From Lelliottia amnigena (lineage in GTDB: Bacteria > Pseudomonadota > Gammaproteobacteria > Enterobacterales > Enterobacteriaceae), in NCBI GenBank assembly GCA_900635465.1, contig LR134135.1, positions 868,001-932,000 on the forward strand: a stretch of DNA of 64,000 nt, given 5' to 3'. Shown here in pieces: positions 54,664-64,000 of this stretch (its first letter is position 1; every line of letters starts with the position of its first letter). A model generated the notes under the pieces. That model had not been told where the DNA came from. It did not search any database and worked only from the letters and a program-made list of their open reading frames with translations. Both the position numbers and the translations under genes were made by a program.

Positions 54664-55134
54664 ATGAACATTATTGAAGCTGCTGTTGCTACCCCGGACG
54701 CTCGCGTCGCCATCACCATTGCGCGTTTCAACAACTTCATCAACGACAGCCTGCTGGACGGTGCGATTGACGCGCTGAAACGTATTGGCCAGGTGAAAGA
54801 CGAAAACATTACCGTTGTTTGGGTTCCAGGTGCTTACGAACTGCCGTTGGCAGCGGGCGCTTTGGCGAAAACCGGTAAATACGACGCGGTGATTGCACTG
54901 GGTACGGTTATTCGTGGCGGCACTGCTCACTTCGAATACGTTGCGGGTGGTGCAAGTAATGGTCTGGCGCACGTTGCGCAGGAAACTGAAGTTCCTGTCG
55001 CTTTCGGCGTGCTGACCACTGAAAGTATTGAACAAGCCATTGAACGTGCTGGCACTAAAGCTGGCAACAAAGGTGCAGAAGCTGCACTGACTGCGCTTGA
55101 GATGATCAACGTATTGAAAGCCATTAAGGCCTGA
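54664..55134 (+). CDS. ribE: 6,7-dimethyl-8-ribityllumazine synthase
   Basis: A 156-residue enzyme (RibE in E. coli, RibH elsewhere) that forms lumazine for riboflavin; assembles as an icosahedral capsid. Conserved [25 protein letters not shown] and [12 protein letters not shown] are visible. An aaggaag motif precedes ATG 54664. nusB follows after 19 bases. Confidence 0.97.
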   Translation: MNIIEAAVATPDARVAITIARFNNFINDSLLDGAIDALKRIGQVKDENITVVWVPGAYELPLAAGALAKTGKYDAVIALGTVIRGGTAHFEYVAGGASNGLAHVAQETEVPVAFGVLTTESIEQAIERAGTKAGNKGAEAALTALEMINVLKAIKA

Positions 55135-55153
55135 TTTTTGTAAGGGGAAATCC

Positions 55154-55573
55154 GTGAAACCTGCTGCTCGTCGCCGCGCCCGTGAGTGTGCTGTCCAGGC
55201 ACTCTACTCCTGGCAGTTGTCCCAGAACGACATCGCTGATGTCGAATACCAGTTCCTGGCGGAACAAGACGTCAAAGACGTTGATGTCCTGTACTTCCGT
55301 GAACTGCTGTCGGGAGTGGCGACTAATAGCGCGTATCTCGACGGACTGATGAAGCCGTACCTGTCCCGTCTGCTCGAAGAGCTGGGTCAGGTTGAGAAAG
55401 CGGTGCTGCGCATTGCGCTGTTTGAACTGGCTAAACGTGATGATGTGCCCTATAAAGTGGCGATCAACGAAGCGATCGAACTGGCGAAAACCTTTGGCGC
55501 TGAAGACAGCCACAAGTTTGTGAACGGCGTGCTGGATAAAGCCGCACCTGCGATCCGTCCCCGTAAAAAGTGA
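55154..55573 (+). CDS. nusB: Transcription antitermination factor NusB
   Basis: A 139-residue helical RNA-binding protein, E. coli length, that with NusE binds boxA in rRNA leaders and prevents premature termination. N-terminus [18 protein letters not shown] and C-terminal [15 protein letters not shown] are conserved. GTG 55154 is the start (VKPAARRR; E. coli uses the equivalent position), preceded by aagggg. Confidence 0.97.
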   Translation: MKPAARRRARECAVQALYSWQLSQNDIADVEYQFLAEQDVKDVDVLYFRELLSGVATNSAYLDGLMKPYLSRLLEELGQVEKAVLRIALFELAKRDDVPYKVAINEAIELAKTFGAEDSHKFVNGVLDKAAPAIRPRKK

Positions 55574-55581
55574 TCCGTAAG

Positions 55582-55626
55582 CCGGAGTTCTGTGTGGCCG
55601 TTGGGCTGCGCAGGCTCCGGTTTTTT
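55582..55626 (+). terminator. Possible terminator between nusB and thiL
   Basis: ccggag and ctccgg arms separated by 27 bases, followed by six T residues. The large loop makes it weaker than the others; it could act as partial attenuation before thiL. Confidence 0.55.
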
Positions 55627-55650
55627 CTTTTCTTTGCTGAGGCATAACGT

Positions 55651-56622
55651 ATGGCTTGCGGCGAATTCTCCCTGATTGCCCGTTATTTTGACCGTGTTAG
55701 AACCTCTCGTCTTGATGTTGAAACCGGTATCGGCGATGACTGCGCACTGCTTAATATTCCTGAAAAACAGACCCTTGCGATCAGCACCGACACCTTAGTG
55801 TGTGGGCGTCATTTTCTTGCGGATATCGATCCGGCCGATCTGGCTTACAAAGCGCTGGCGGTCAACGTGAGCGATCTGGCAGCGATGGGAGCCGACCCAG
55901 CCTGGTTAACGCTGGCTCTGACGTTACCCAACGTGGATGAAGCCTGGCTCGAAGCGTTTAGCGACGCGCTGTTTGAACAGCTCAATTACTACGATATGCA
56001 GCTGATTGGCGGTGATACGACGGCCGGTCCACTGTCGATGACGTTAGCGATCCACGGCTATGTGCCCGTTGGCCGCGCGCTGAAACGCTCGGGAGCGAAA
56101 CCCGGAGACTGGATTTATGTCACCGGTACGCCGGGCGACAGTGCGGCGGGACTGGCGATTTTGCAGGACCGTTTAACGGTGAGCGACGCGTCTGACGCGG
56201 CCTATCTGGTGAAGCGCCATTTGCGCCCAACGCCGCGTATTTTACACGGCCAGGCGCTGCGCGATCGCGCCAACTCGGCCATTGATCTCTCCGATGGTTT
56301 GATCTCGGATTTGGGCCATATCCTGAAAGCCAGCGGTGTGGGCGCGCGCGTTGATCTGGATGCGTTCCCACTTTCAGAACAGATTCGCCGACACGTTGAA
56401 CCCGAGCAGGCACTGCGCTGGGCGCTTTCCGGTGGCGAAGATTACGAGCTGTGCTTCACCGTGCCGGAACTCAATCGTGGCACGCTGGACGTCGCGCTGA
56501 ATAATCTTGGCGCGCCTTTTACCTGCATTGGGCAAATTCTGCCTGAGAGTGAAGGGCTGCAATTTGCCCGCAACGGTGCGCCCGTTACGCTCGACTGGAA
56601 AGGTTACGATCACTTCGCGTAA
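55651..56622 (+). CDS. thiL: Thiamine-monophosphate kinase ThiL
   Basis: A 323-residue cytoplasmic kinase making thiamine pyrophosphate from thiamine monophosphate. Conserved [32 protein letters not shown] and [11 protein letters not shown] are present. It ends GYDHFA, two residues shorter than the remembered E. coli protein, whose last codons overlap the pgpA start. pgpA is missing here, so the shortened C-terminus fits a deletion at that junction. Confidence 0.95.
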   Translation: MACGEFSLIARYFDRVRTSRLDVETGIGDDCALLNIPEKQTLAISTDTLVCGRHFLADIDPADLAYKALAVNVSDLAAMGADPAWLTLALTLPNVDEAWLEAFSDALFEQLNYYDMQLIGGDTTAGPLSMTLAIHGYVPVGRALKRSGAKPGDWIYVTGTPGDSAAGLAILQDRLTVSDASDAAYLVKRHLRPTPRILHGQALRDRANSAIDLSDGLISDLGHILKASGVGARVDLDAFPLSEQIRRHVEPEQALRWALSGGEDYELCFTVPELNRGTLDVALNNLGAPFTCIGQILPESEGLQFARNGAPVTLDWKGYDHFA

Positions 56623-56640
56623 TGCTGTGCGGCCATTCAA

Positions 56641-56665
56641 TCCCCTCTCTCTTTGGGAGAGGGGA
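56641..56665. repeat. CCTCTCC-type palindrome at the missing pgpA position
   Basis: Nine-base arms tcccctctc and gagagggga with a 7-base loop, lying in the 59-base gap between convergent thiL and yajO exactly where pgpA is expected. Confidence 0.75.
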
Positions 56666-56681
56666 GCAAAATGCACGACGG

Positions 56682-57657
56682 TTATTTAAATCCCACCACC
56701 GGATGCTGCTGATACGGTGTTTCGAGTTCAGCGATCTGCTCGGGTGTCAGCGTTAAATCCACCGCATTTAATAACTCATCTAACTGTTCTTCTCGCGATG
56801 CGCCAATAATTGGCGCGGCGACGCCACGTTTACTGAGCAGCCAGGCCAGCGCCACCTGTGCACGCGTTGCGCCCGTATCTTCCGCAATGGCAGCCAGACG
56901 CTCAGCGATCTGGGCATCGCTGGTTTCAGTGTCGTTATAGAGTTTTTTACCGACTTCATCGGAAACGGAACGGGCGGTCGTTTCGCCCCATGGGCGGGTT
57001 AAACGTCCACGCGCCAGCGGGCTCCACGGGATAACCGCCACACCTTCCTGATAGCACAGCGGCAGCATTTCACGCTCTTCTTCGCGATAGATTAGATTGT
57101 AGTGGTCCTGCATGGTGACAAATCGTGCCCAGCCGTGCTGCGCCTGAAGATTGAGCGCTTCGGCAAACTGAGAGGCATGCATGGATGACGCACCGATATA
57201 ACGCGCTTTGCCGGCTTTCACCACGTCATTCAGCGCTTCAAGGGTTTCTTCAATCGGCGTGTTGTAATCCCAGCGGTGGATTTGCAGCAGATCGACATGA
57301 TCCATGTTCAAACGTCTCAGGCTGTCGTCAATGGACTGGAGGATCTGCGCACGGGAAAGGCCTTCGCGTAATTCACCAGATGGATAGTAAACCTTGGTGG
57401 CCACCACCACATCCTCGCGGCGGGCGAAATCCCGCAGCGCACGGCCCACGATCTCCTCGCTGCTCCCGTCCGGAATAGCTGTTCGCCGTATCAAAAAAAT
57501 TGATGCCGCCCTCGAGGGCGCGTTTGATGATGAGACGGCTGCTCTCTTCCGGCAGCGTCCAGGCGTGATTTCCCCGGTCTGGCTCGCCAAATGTCATGCA
57601 GCCCAGACAAAGACGGGAAACCTTAAGGTCTGTTTTTCCTAATGTATTGTATTGCAT
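56682..57657 (-). CDS. yajO: YajO aldo/keto reductase-like protein (frame interrupted by a 1-base insertion)
   Basis: A 324-residue NADPH-dependent aldo/keto reductase-fold protein, implicated in E. coli in thiamine-precursor or xylulose metabolism. ATG 57657 (MQYNTLGKTDLKVSRLCLG) starts the first frame, which reaches FFDTANSYS; the second frame resumes DGSSEEIVGRALRDF. One extra C at 57470-57471 (G on the coding strand) explains the break, and removing it restores the E. coli length. Later motifs VDLLQIHRWD and AVIPWSPLARGRL are normal. Next to dxs, as in E. coli. Confidence 0.92.
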
Positions 57658-57723
57658 GGTTCCACTCCTGCTGTTCACTTAAAAAATTACCTTTAAGCAT
57701 AGCAGGAGCGGAAAGGGGAGGGA

Positions 57724-59586
57724 TTAGGCGAACCAGGCGCGGATTTTTGCTTCGATGCCTGCGGCATCAAGGCCAATCTCCGCGCGGGCTTCATCCTGCG
57801 TGCCCTGCGGAATAAAGCGGTCTGGCAAACCGAGGTTGAGTACCGGAACTGGCTTGCGATTTGCCATCAGCACTTCGTTCACGCCGCTGCCCGCGCCGCC
57901 CATAATGGCATTTTCCTCGAGCGTAATCAGCGCCTCATGACGTGTTGCCATGTCCAGAATCAACGCTTCGTCGAGCGGTTTGACGAAGCGCATATCCACG
58001 AGCGTCGCGTTCATCGACTCGGCGACTTTTGCCGCTTCGGGCATTAATGTCCCGAAATTCAGAATCGCCAGCTTTTCACCGTGACGTTTGATGATGCTTT
58101 GCCAATCGGCATTTTTGTCCAGCGGTTCCAGCTCGACACCCACGGCGTTGCCGCGCGGATAACGCACTGCGCTTGGGCCATCCTGATAGTGATAGCCGGT
58201 GAACAGCATCTGGCGGCACTCGTTCTCATCGCTCGGCGTCATGACTACCATATCTGGCACACAGCGCAGGAAGGAGAGATCAAACGCACCCTGATGCGTC
58301 TGCCGTCGGCACCGACGATACCCGCGCGATCGATAGCAAACAGCACCGGGAGTTTCTGGATCGCGACATCATGGATCACCTGATCGTACGCGCGCTGCAG
58401 GAAGGTAGAGTAGATCGCTACAATCGGTTTATAGCCGCCAATCGCCAGGCCTGCGGCGAATGTCACCGCGTGCTGCTCAGCAATCGCGACGTCAAAATAC
58501 TGATCCGGGTATTTTTTGGAAAACTCCACCATGCCGGAGCCTTCGCGCATAGCGGGCGTTACGGCCATCAGCTTGTTGTCTTTGGCCGCCGTTTCACACA
58601 GCCAGTCGCCAAAGATTTTAGAATAGCTCGGCATACCGCCACTGCTTTTTGGCAGACAGCCGCTGGTTGGGTCAAATTTAGGCACGGCGTGGAAGGTGAT
58701 CGGATCTTTTTCCGCGGGCTCGTAGCCACGCCCTTTTTTCGTCATGATGTGCAGGAACTGCGGCCCCTTTCAGGTCGCGCATGTTTTTGAGCGTCGTGAC
58801 CAGGCCAAGCACATCGTGCCCGTCAACCGGGCCGATATAGTTAAAGCCCAGCTCTTCAAACAGCGTGCCTGGCACAACCATGCCTTTGATGTGCTCTTCA
58901 GTGCGTTTGAGCAACTCTTTGATCGGTGGGACGCCGGAGAAGACTTTTTTGCCGCCTTCACGCAGGGTGGAGTAAAGCTTGCCGGACAACAGTTGTGCCA
59001 GATGATTATTCAGCGCACCGACGTTCTCGGAGATCGACATTTCGTTGTCGTTGAGAATCACCAGCATATCCGGCTTGATGTCACCCGCGTGGTTCATCGC
59101 TTCAAACGCCATGCCTGCGGTGATCGCGCCATCGCCAATCACGCACACGGTGCGACGCTGTTTATTCTCTTTCTCCGCCGCAACGGCGATGCCGATACCG
59201 GCGGAAATGGAGGTTGAAGAGTGTCCCACGCTTAAAACGTCGAATTCGCTCTCACCGCGCCACGGGAACGGATGCAGGCCGCCTTTCTGGCGAATCGTGC
59301 CAATTTTATCGCGACGCCCGGTCAAAATTTTGTGGGGATAAGCCTGATGCCCGACGTCCCAAATCAGCTGATCGAAAGGGGTGTTATAGACGTAGTGAAG
59401 CGCCACGGTCAGCTCCACCGTGCCAAGTCCGGAGGCGAAATGTCCGCTGGAACGACTCACGCTGTCGAGCAAATAGCGACGTAATTCGTCACTCAGCTTC
59501 GGCAGGCTCTCTTTCGGCAACAGACGTAACTCCTGGGTGGAGTCAACCAACGCCAGTGTCGGGTATTTGGCAATATCAAAACTCAT
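57724..59586 (-). CDS. dxs: 1-deoxy-D-xylulose-5-phosphate synthase Dxs (two 1-base frame breaks)
   Basis: A thiamine-pyrophosphate enzyme starting the MEP isoprenoid pathway from pyruvate and glyceraldehyde-3-phosphate. Three frames make one 620-residue protein, the E. coli length. The N-terminal piece from ATG 59586 ([14 protein letters not shown]) has [20 protein letters not shown] (TPP motif). The first break is one extra C in the run 58764-58767 (LKG to [11 protein letters not shown] sequence). The second is one missing G at 58302 (ADG to QTHQGAFDL). The two errors compensate in length. Essential gene, so sequence errors are likely. Confidence 0.95.
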
Positions 59587-59610
59587 CAAAGGCTCATCGA
59601 GAAAGTGTGT

Positions 59611-60509
59611 TTATTTATCACGCTGGATTATGTAGTCCGCTAGCGCTTCCAGTGCCGAGGTATCAAGTGACTGCGCGGCCAGCGCATTCAGCGACTGGCG
59701 GGCATCATCAATCAGATCCGGGCTTTTTGTTGGGCTTGCTCAAGACCCAGTAAGGCTGGATAGGTACTTTTGCCAAGTTGCTGATCCGCTCCCTGACGTT
59801 TTCCCAATGTTGCAGTATCGCCCACCACATCCAGAATGTCATCCTGTACCTGGAACGCGAGACCGATACTCTCAGCGTAACGATCCAGAATGGGCAAGGC
59901 TTCGCGGCCTCGTTCACCAGCGCTCAGCGCGCCCAGACGAACGGCTGCACGAATCAACGCGCCGGTTTTATGACGATGAATACGTTCAAGCTGTTCCAGA
60001 TTAACCTGATGCCCTTCAGCCTCCAGATCCAGCGCTTGTCCGCCGCACATCCCTGCGACGCCGCTGGCCATCGCCAGCTCAGACACCATCGCCAGACGGT
60101 CGCGATCGGCCACTTCGATCATGGGCGCATCGCTTAAGATGGAGAACGCCAGCGTTTGTAATGCATCGCCCGCCAGAATCGCGTTCGCCTCACCAAACTT
60201 AATGTGGCAGGTGGGCTGGCCGCGACGCAGATCGTCGTCGTCCATGGCCGGTAAATCGTCATGAATGAGCGAATAAGCGTGAATACACTCAACGGCGGCA
60301 GCGGGTGCATCCAGCGTGTTGCTGCTGATGCCAAACATATTTCCCGTGGCGTACACTAAAAACGGGCGAAGGCGCTTTCCACCTAAGAGTGCGCCATAGT
60401 GCATGGCGGCAACCAGAGGAGTGTTCTGAAAAGGCTGTGGATCGATAAAACGGCGTAGCGCATCGTTGGCACGCTTAACACACGCCTGAAGCTCTGTGGA
60501 AAAATCCAT
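59611..60509 (-). CDS. ispA: Farnesyl diphosphate synthase IspA (frame interrupted by a 1-base deletion)
   Basis: A 299-residue (after correction) prenyl transferase that condenses isopentenyl diphosphate onto DMAPP and GPP. Both aspartate-rich motifs are present: first DDLPAMDDDDLRRG, second FQVDDILDVVGD (here FQVQDDILDVVGD). The frame stops after LEQAQQKAR; restoring one C at 59718-59719 continues DLIDDARQSLNALAAQSLD to the stop at 59611, the E. coli length. It starts immediately after the xseB stop and lies 24 bases before dxs, one operon. Confidence 0.94.
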
Positions 60510-60752
60510 TTACTCAGCGTCCGGTGTAAAAGGCGTTGGGGCGGCATCTTCGCTGTCGGAAAGCAGGATCTGCACGCGTTGTTCCGCCTGTTGCAGCTTG
60601 ACCTGCCCCTGGCGCGCAAGCTGTACGCCGCGTTCGAATTCATTGAGCGCGTCTTCCAGCGGGAGATCGCCGCTTTCCAGACGGTTCACAATCTGTTCCA
60701 GTTCATTCAGCGCAGTTTCGAAACTGGCGGGGGCGTCATTTTTCTTCGGCAT
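60510..60752 (-). CDS. xseB: Exodeoxyribonuclease VII small subunit
   Basis: An 80-residue, helical, acidic protein, same length as E. coli XseB; several copies bind one XseA to form exonuclease VII. Conserved [18 protein letters not shown] and [13 protein letters not shown]. First gene of xseB-ispA-dxs; its TAA abuts the ispA ATG. Divergent from thiI. Confidence 0.96.
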   Translation of the reverse strand: MPKKNDAPASFETALNELEQIVNRLESGDLPLEDALNEFERGVQLARQGQVKLQQAEQRVQILLSDSEDAAPTPFTPDAE

Positions 60753-60943
60753 AGTGAATGTTGACTCTCATATTTTAAGCCCCGCCATGGTAACGGACTC
60801 GGGACAATTATCAAATAACGCGCAATGTGCACAGGAGCGTCGCGATGGTGGTATACTCCTGCGCCTGGATGCAACCACGGGTGTGGGTTGCTGTCTCTTT
60901 CCATCACAAGCCTTTACGGGCTTGCCAACGAAACATTGCCGCC

Positions 60944-62392
60944 ATGAAGTTTATCATTAAATTGTTCCCGGAAATCACCATCAAAAGCCAATCTGTGCGT
61001 TTGCGCTTTATTAAAATGCTGACCGGAAACATTCGAAACGTATTAAAAGAGTACGAAGAAACGCTCGCCATTGTGCGCCACTGGGATCACATCGAAGTTC
61101 GCGCCAAAGACGAAAGCCAACGTCTGGATATCCGCGATGCGCTGACGCGTATTCCAGGGATTCACCACATTCTGGACGTCGAAGATGTGCCGTTCACCTC
61201 GCTTCACGATATCTTCGAGAAAGCGCTGGAACAGTTCCGCGCCGAAGTTGAAGGGAAATCCTTCTGCGTGCGCGTCAAGCGCCGCGGCAAGCATGAATTC
61301 ACCTCTATTGAAGCCGAACGCTATATTGGCGGCGGTTTAAATCAGCATATCGAATCCGCGCGCGTAAAACTGACGCGTCCGGATGTGACCGTTAATCTCG
61401 AAATCGAGAACGACCGCCTGTTGCTGGTAAAAGGCCGTTACGAAGGTATCGGCGGCTACCCTATCGGTACCCAGGAAGATGTGCTGTCGCTCATCTCCGG
61501 CGGTTTTGACTCCGGTGTGTCTAGCTACATGCTGATGCGTCGCGGCTGCCGCGTGCACTACTGCTTCTTTAACCTGGGCGGCGCTGCGCATGAAATCGGC
61601 GTTCGTCAGGTTGCGCATTACCTGTGGAAGCGCTTTGGCAGCTCCCACCGCGTGCGTTTTGTCGCGATTAACTTTGAACCGGTTGTCGGCGAAATCCTCG
61701 AAAAAGTGGACGACGGCCAGATGGGCGTGGTGCTGAAGCGCATGATGGTGCGCGCGGCCTCTCAGGTGGCTGAACGCTACGGTGTACAGGCGCTGGTCAC
61801 CGGCGAAGCGCTGGGCCAGGTCTCCAGCCAGACGCTGACCAACCTGCGTCTGATCGACAATGTGTCCGACACGCTGATTCTGCGTCCGCTGATCTCTCAC
61901 GATAAAGAACATATCATTGATATGGCGCGCGAAATCGGTACCGAAGACTTTGCCCGTACCATGCCGGAATACTGCGGCGTGATCTCGAAAAGCCCAACGG
62001 TGAAAGCGGTGAAGGCGAAAATCGAAGCCGAAGAGCAGAATTTTGATTTTGCGATTCTGGATAAAGTTGTCGCCGAAGCCACTAACGTGGATATCCGTGA
62101 AATCGCGACCCAGACCGCGCAGGAAGTGGTTGAAGTCGAAACCGTCAGCGGTTTCAGCGCAAATGACGTGATTCTGGATATTCGCTCCGTTGATGAACAG
62201 GATGCCAGCCCGCTGAAAGTGGATGGTGTCGAGGTGATGTCTCTGCCTTTCTATAAGCTGAGCACCAAGTTTGGCGATCTGGAACAGAGCAAAACCTATC
62301 TTCTGTGGTGTGAGCGCGGCGTGATGAGTCGTTTGCAGGCGCTGTATCTGCGCGAACAGGGCTTTGCCAATGTGAAGGTATATCGCCCGTAA
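60944..62392 (+). CDS. thiI: tRNA 4-thiouridine / thiazole sulfurtransferase ThiI
   Basis: A 482-residue cytoplasmic enzyme, same length as E. coli, with THUMP domain (N-terminal third), PP-loop ATP-pyrophosphatase domain with [11 protein letters not shown], and a C-terminal rhodanese domain with catalytic cysteine in [10 protein letters not shown]. It makes 4-thiouridine at tRNA position 8 and supplies sulfur for thiamine. ATG 60944 ([15 protein letters not shown]) is the conserved start; the in-frame extension upstream is not. Confidence 0.97.
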   Translation: MKFIIKLFPEITIKSQSVRLRFIKMLTGNIRNVLKEYEETLAIVRHWDHIEVRAKDESQRLDIRDALTRIPGIHHILDVEDVPFTSLHDIFEKALEQFRAEVEGKSFCVRVKRRGKHEFTSIEAERYIGGGLNQHIESARVKLTRPDVTVNLEIENDRLLLVKGRYEGIGGYPIGTQEDVLSLISGGFDSGVSSYMLMRRGCRVHYCFFNLGGAAHEIGVRQVAHYLWKRFGSSHRVRFVAINFEPVVGEILEKVDDGQMGVVLKRMMVRAASQVAERYGVQALVTGEALGQVSSQTLTNLRLIDNVSDTLILRPLISHDKEHIIDMAREIGTEDFARTMPEYCGVISKSPTVKAVKAKIEAEEQNFDFAILDKVVAEATNVDIREIATQTAQEVVEVETVSGFSANDVILDIRSVDEQDASPLKVDGVEVMSLPFYKLSTKFGDLEQSKTYLLWCERGVMSRLQALYLREQGFANVKVYRP

Positions 62393-62413
62393 CCGGCTTT
62401 ATTCCTCGCAGAT

Positions 62414-62450
62414 CAAAAACGGCAACCTCAGGGTTGCCGTTTTTGTTTTT
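62414..62450. terminator. Terminator after thiI
   Basis: caaaaacggcaacc and ggttgccgttttt arms with loop tcag, then gttttt. It is A- and T-flanked, so it can end both thiI and the convergent yajL. Confidence 0.93.
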
Positions 62451-62468
62451 CTGACTGGCGAGAATTCA

Positions 62469-63062
62469 TCATGCGCCGTAGTAATTGTAAATTCCCGCGG
62501 CGATCACCAGGGATGATGCCACCTCGTGCGCTTTTTCACGCCCCACCACTAAATCGATAATCTTCAGCGCAAAATCTATCGACGTGCCGGGCCCCTGGCT
62601 GGTCAGCAGGTTAACGCGTGGATCCCATACCACGCGTTTATCCACCCACTGTTCTTCCGGAATCTGGTCTTTGAGCGTCGGGAAACCGGTCATATTTCCG
62701 ACTGGGAAGAGTTGATGCGGCACTAGGACGGTTGCGGCAGTGGCGCATATAGCGGCCACAATTCGTCCCGACAGGTGAAATTGTCTGACCGTTTCTACCA
62801 GCAGCGGGCTGTCACGGAAACACTCCGCGCCTTTCACTCCGCCTGGCAGCACAATCACGTCGTAGTCACCGTCTGCCACTTCGACCAGCGGGGCATCCGC
62901 CAAAATCTTTACGCCGCGCGAGCAGGTGATGGTCAGATTGCCATCGCTGGCGACGCTTGCCGTTGTGACGGCAATGCCGGCGCGAACCAGCAAATCAATG
63001 GTGGTGACTGCTTCTGTTTCTTCGCTACCAGGGGCGAGGCAAATCAGTGCCGACGCGCTCAT
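62469..63062 (-). CDS. yajL: YajL, DJ-1 family chaperone/deglycase-type protein
   Basis: A 197-residue DJ-1/ThiJ/PfpI superfamily protein that protects proteins from oxidative damage; the claimed deglycase activity is debated. The nucleophile-elbow cysteine is in [11 protein letters not shown], where E. coli has AAICAAPATVL. ATG 63062 ([19 protein letters not shown]) lies inside the end of panE, a 38-base overlap indicating coupled translation. Confidence 0.94.
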   Translation of the reverse strand: MSASALICLAPGSEETEAVTTIDLLVRAGIAVTTASVASDGNLTITCSRGVKILADAPLVEVADGDYDVIVLPGGVKGAECFRDSPLLVETVRQFHLSGRIVAAICATAATVLVPHQLFPVGNMTGFPTLKDQIPEEQWVDKRVVWDPRVNLLTSQGPGTSIDFALKIIDLVVGREKAHEVASSLVIAAGIYNYYGA

Positions 63063-63936
63063 ACTCACTCTCCTTACGTTTAACCATGTCATACAGGCGG
63101 ATATTTTCCGGCACGCTGATGCCGTGTGCGCGGGCGCGTTTCAGCAGATAGCCAGTGATGTAGTCGATTTCTGTGTGCCGTAATGCGCGAACGTCCTGCA
63201 GCATTGACGAGATGTTCTTAGCGGTACTGTCGATGACCTGTTCGACGTAATAGCGAACGTCTTCCACGGAGGTATGGATACCTTCGCGCTCCATTACGGC
63301 GGCGACCTCAGCGCAAAGAGCGGCAACCTCTTCAGGATGATTTTTAAGCTCTCCGTTTGGACAATCCCACAGCGCGGTTAGCGGATTAATCACGCAACTG
63401 ACCGCCAGCTTGCGCCACAGTTGCGGACGGATGGTATTGTACCAGGCCACATCCGGAAGCACATTCTGCAGAACGTCCGCCAGATAGCTGTAATCGCCAT
63501 TCTGCTCGCGAGCCGGCCCCATATGGGTAACGCCGCTGGCGACGTGAACAATGATGTTGCCGTCGCGCCGTGCCGCGTGGGTGGTAATGGCCATCAGCAG
63601 GGGCTGAGGAATGCTTTTAAGCTCGTCAATCGTGCCCATGCCGTTATGCAAGAGCAAAATGGGCGTGGTGTGAGGAAGCGTTGCACTGAGCGCTTTTACC
63701 GCGTCCGACACCTGCCAGGCTTTTAACGTCACCAGCAGAAGATCGCTTTGTGCCAGAAAATCGGGATCGTTAGCGATGAGAGACTCGTTGAAAATACTCC
63801 CGTCTTCACCAATCAGATTTACACTGCAATACGGTTGTGCCACACGTAGCCAGCCTTGTACCTCATGTCCATGCTTGCACAGCGCGGTCAGCCAAAGTTG
63901 TCCCAGGGCCCCGCATCCGAGCACAGTAATTTTCAT
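63025..63936 (-). CDS. panE: 2-dehydropantoate 2-reductase PanE
   Basis: A 303-residue NADPH-dependent ketopantoate reductase in pantothenate/CoA synthesis. The Rossmann motif is [17 protein letters not shown]; the C-terminal domain has [16 protein letters not shown] (catalytic Lys) and [13 protein letters not shown]. Same length as E. coli. The 64 bases to the window end would lead to a divergent gene (yajQ in E. coli), not visible here. Confidence 0.97.
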   Translation of the reverse strand: MKITVLGCGALGQLWLTALCKHGHEVQGWLRVAQPYCSVNLIGEDGSIFNESLIANDPDFLAQSDLLLVTLKAWQVSDAVKALSATLPHTTPILLLHNGMGTIDELKSIPQPLLMAITTHAARRDGNIIVHVASGVTHMGPAREQNGDYSYLADVLQNVLPDVAWYNTIRPQLWRKLAVSCVINPLTALWDCPNGELKNHPEEVAALCAEVAAVMEREGIHTSVEDVRYYVEQVIDSTAKNISSMLQDVRALRHTEIDYITGYLLKRARAHGISVPENIRLYDMVKRKESEYERVGTDLPRPW

Positions 63937-64000
63937 TGTTCCTCCTCACCTGCAACTGCGCCAGGTGTTACAGCCTAAGTATAGCGTTGTCAGCTAAGCT

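Noticed and set aside
56623-56681. A fragment of pgpA
   Set aside because: The 59 bases hold only a palindrome; no pgpA-like codons were found on either strand.

Overview
The window is chromosomal DNA of an Enterobacterales bacterium close to Enterobacter, Lelliottia, Leclercia or Citrobacter. Most of it (about 9 to 64 kb) follows the E. coli order hemB, ehaC/yaiT, iprA, ampH, sbmA, yaiW, yaiY, yaiZ, ddlA, iraP, phoA, psiF, dgcC, proC, yaiI, aroL, yaiA, aroM, ppnP, rdgC, mak, sbcC, sbcD, phoB, phoR, brnQ, proY, malZ, acpH, queA, tgt, yajC, secD, secF, tsx, yajI, nrdR, ribD, ribE, nusB, thiL, yajO, dxs, ispA, xseB, thiI, yajL, panE. Protein identities were judged from remembered family sequences; no database was searched. 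There are no tRNA or rRNA genes, complete insertion sequences, phage genes or CRISPR arrays.

Layout. At 1-7005, on the minus strand, a UhpA/UhpB/UhpC-like phosphosugar sensing cassette runs into an AfuABC-type ABC importer (afuC cut by the window edge), with an ERIC element between afuA and afuB. At 7166-8910 is a two-domain acyltransferase resembling OlsF ornithine-lipid synthase, then hemB. From 10 to 24 kb come an AT-rich autotransporter, iprA, ampH, an isochorismatase-like hydrolase, the SbmA/YaiW pair, ddlA, an extensin-like putative zinc peptidase, an MdtG-like exporter behind a perfect CRP site, and iraP. From 24 to 42 kb come phoA-psiF (Pho box), dgcC, proC, the TyrR/TrpR-controlled aroL-yaiA-aroM group, ppnP, rdgC, mak, sbcDC, phoBR (Pho box), brnQ and proY. 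From 42 to 64 kb come malZ (MalT-like boxes), a 2-Cys peroxiredoxin, acpH, queA-tgt-yajC-secDF, tsx, the nrdR-ribD-ribE-nusB-thiL group, yajO-dxs-ispA-xseB, thiI, yajL and panE.

Two genes expected from the E. coli order are missing: araJ (between mak and sbcC) and pgpA (between thiL and yajO). Both gaps hold copies of a CCTCTCC...GGAGAGG palindrome that recurs through the window. The mak-sbcC gap also holds a second copy of the mak 3' end and a GC-rich segment of stacked hairpins.

The most important caution is that ten single-base indels break reading frames of nine genes (olsF-like, ehaC, iprA, malZ, tgt, secD, yajO, dxs twice, ispA). Correcting each by one base restores the expected family length wherever I know it. 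Because dxs, ispA and secD are essential or nearly so, most of these look like sequence errors rather than pseudogenes. I annotate these as single genes spanning the shift.
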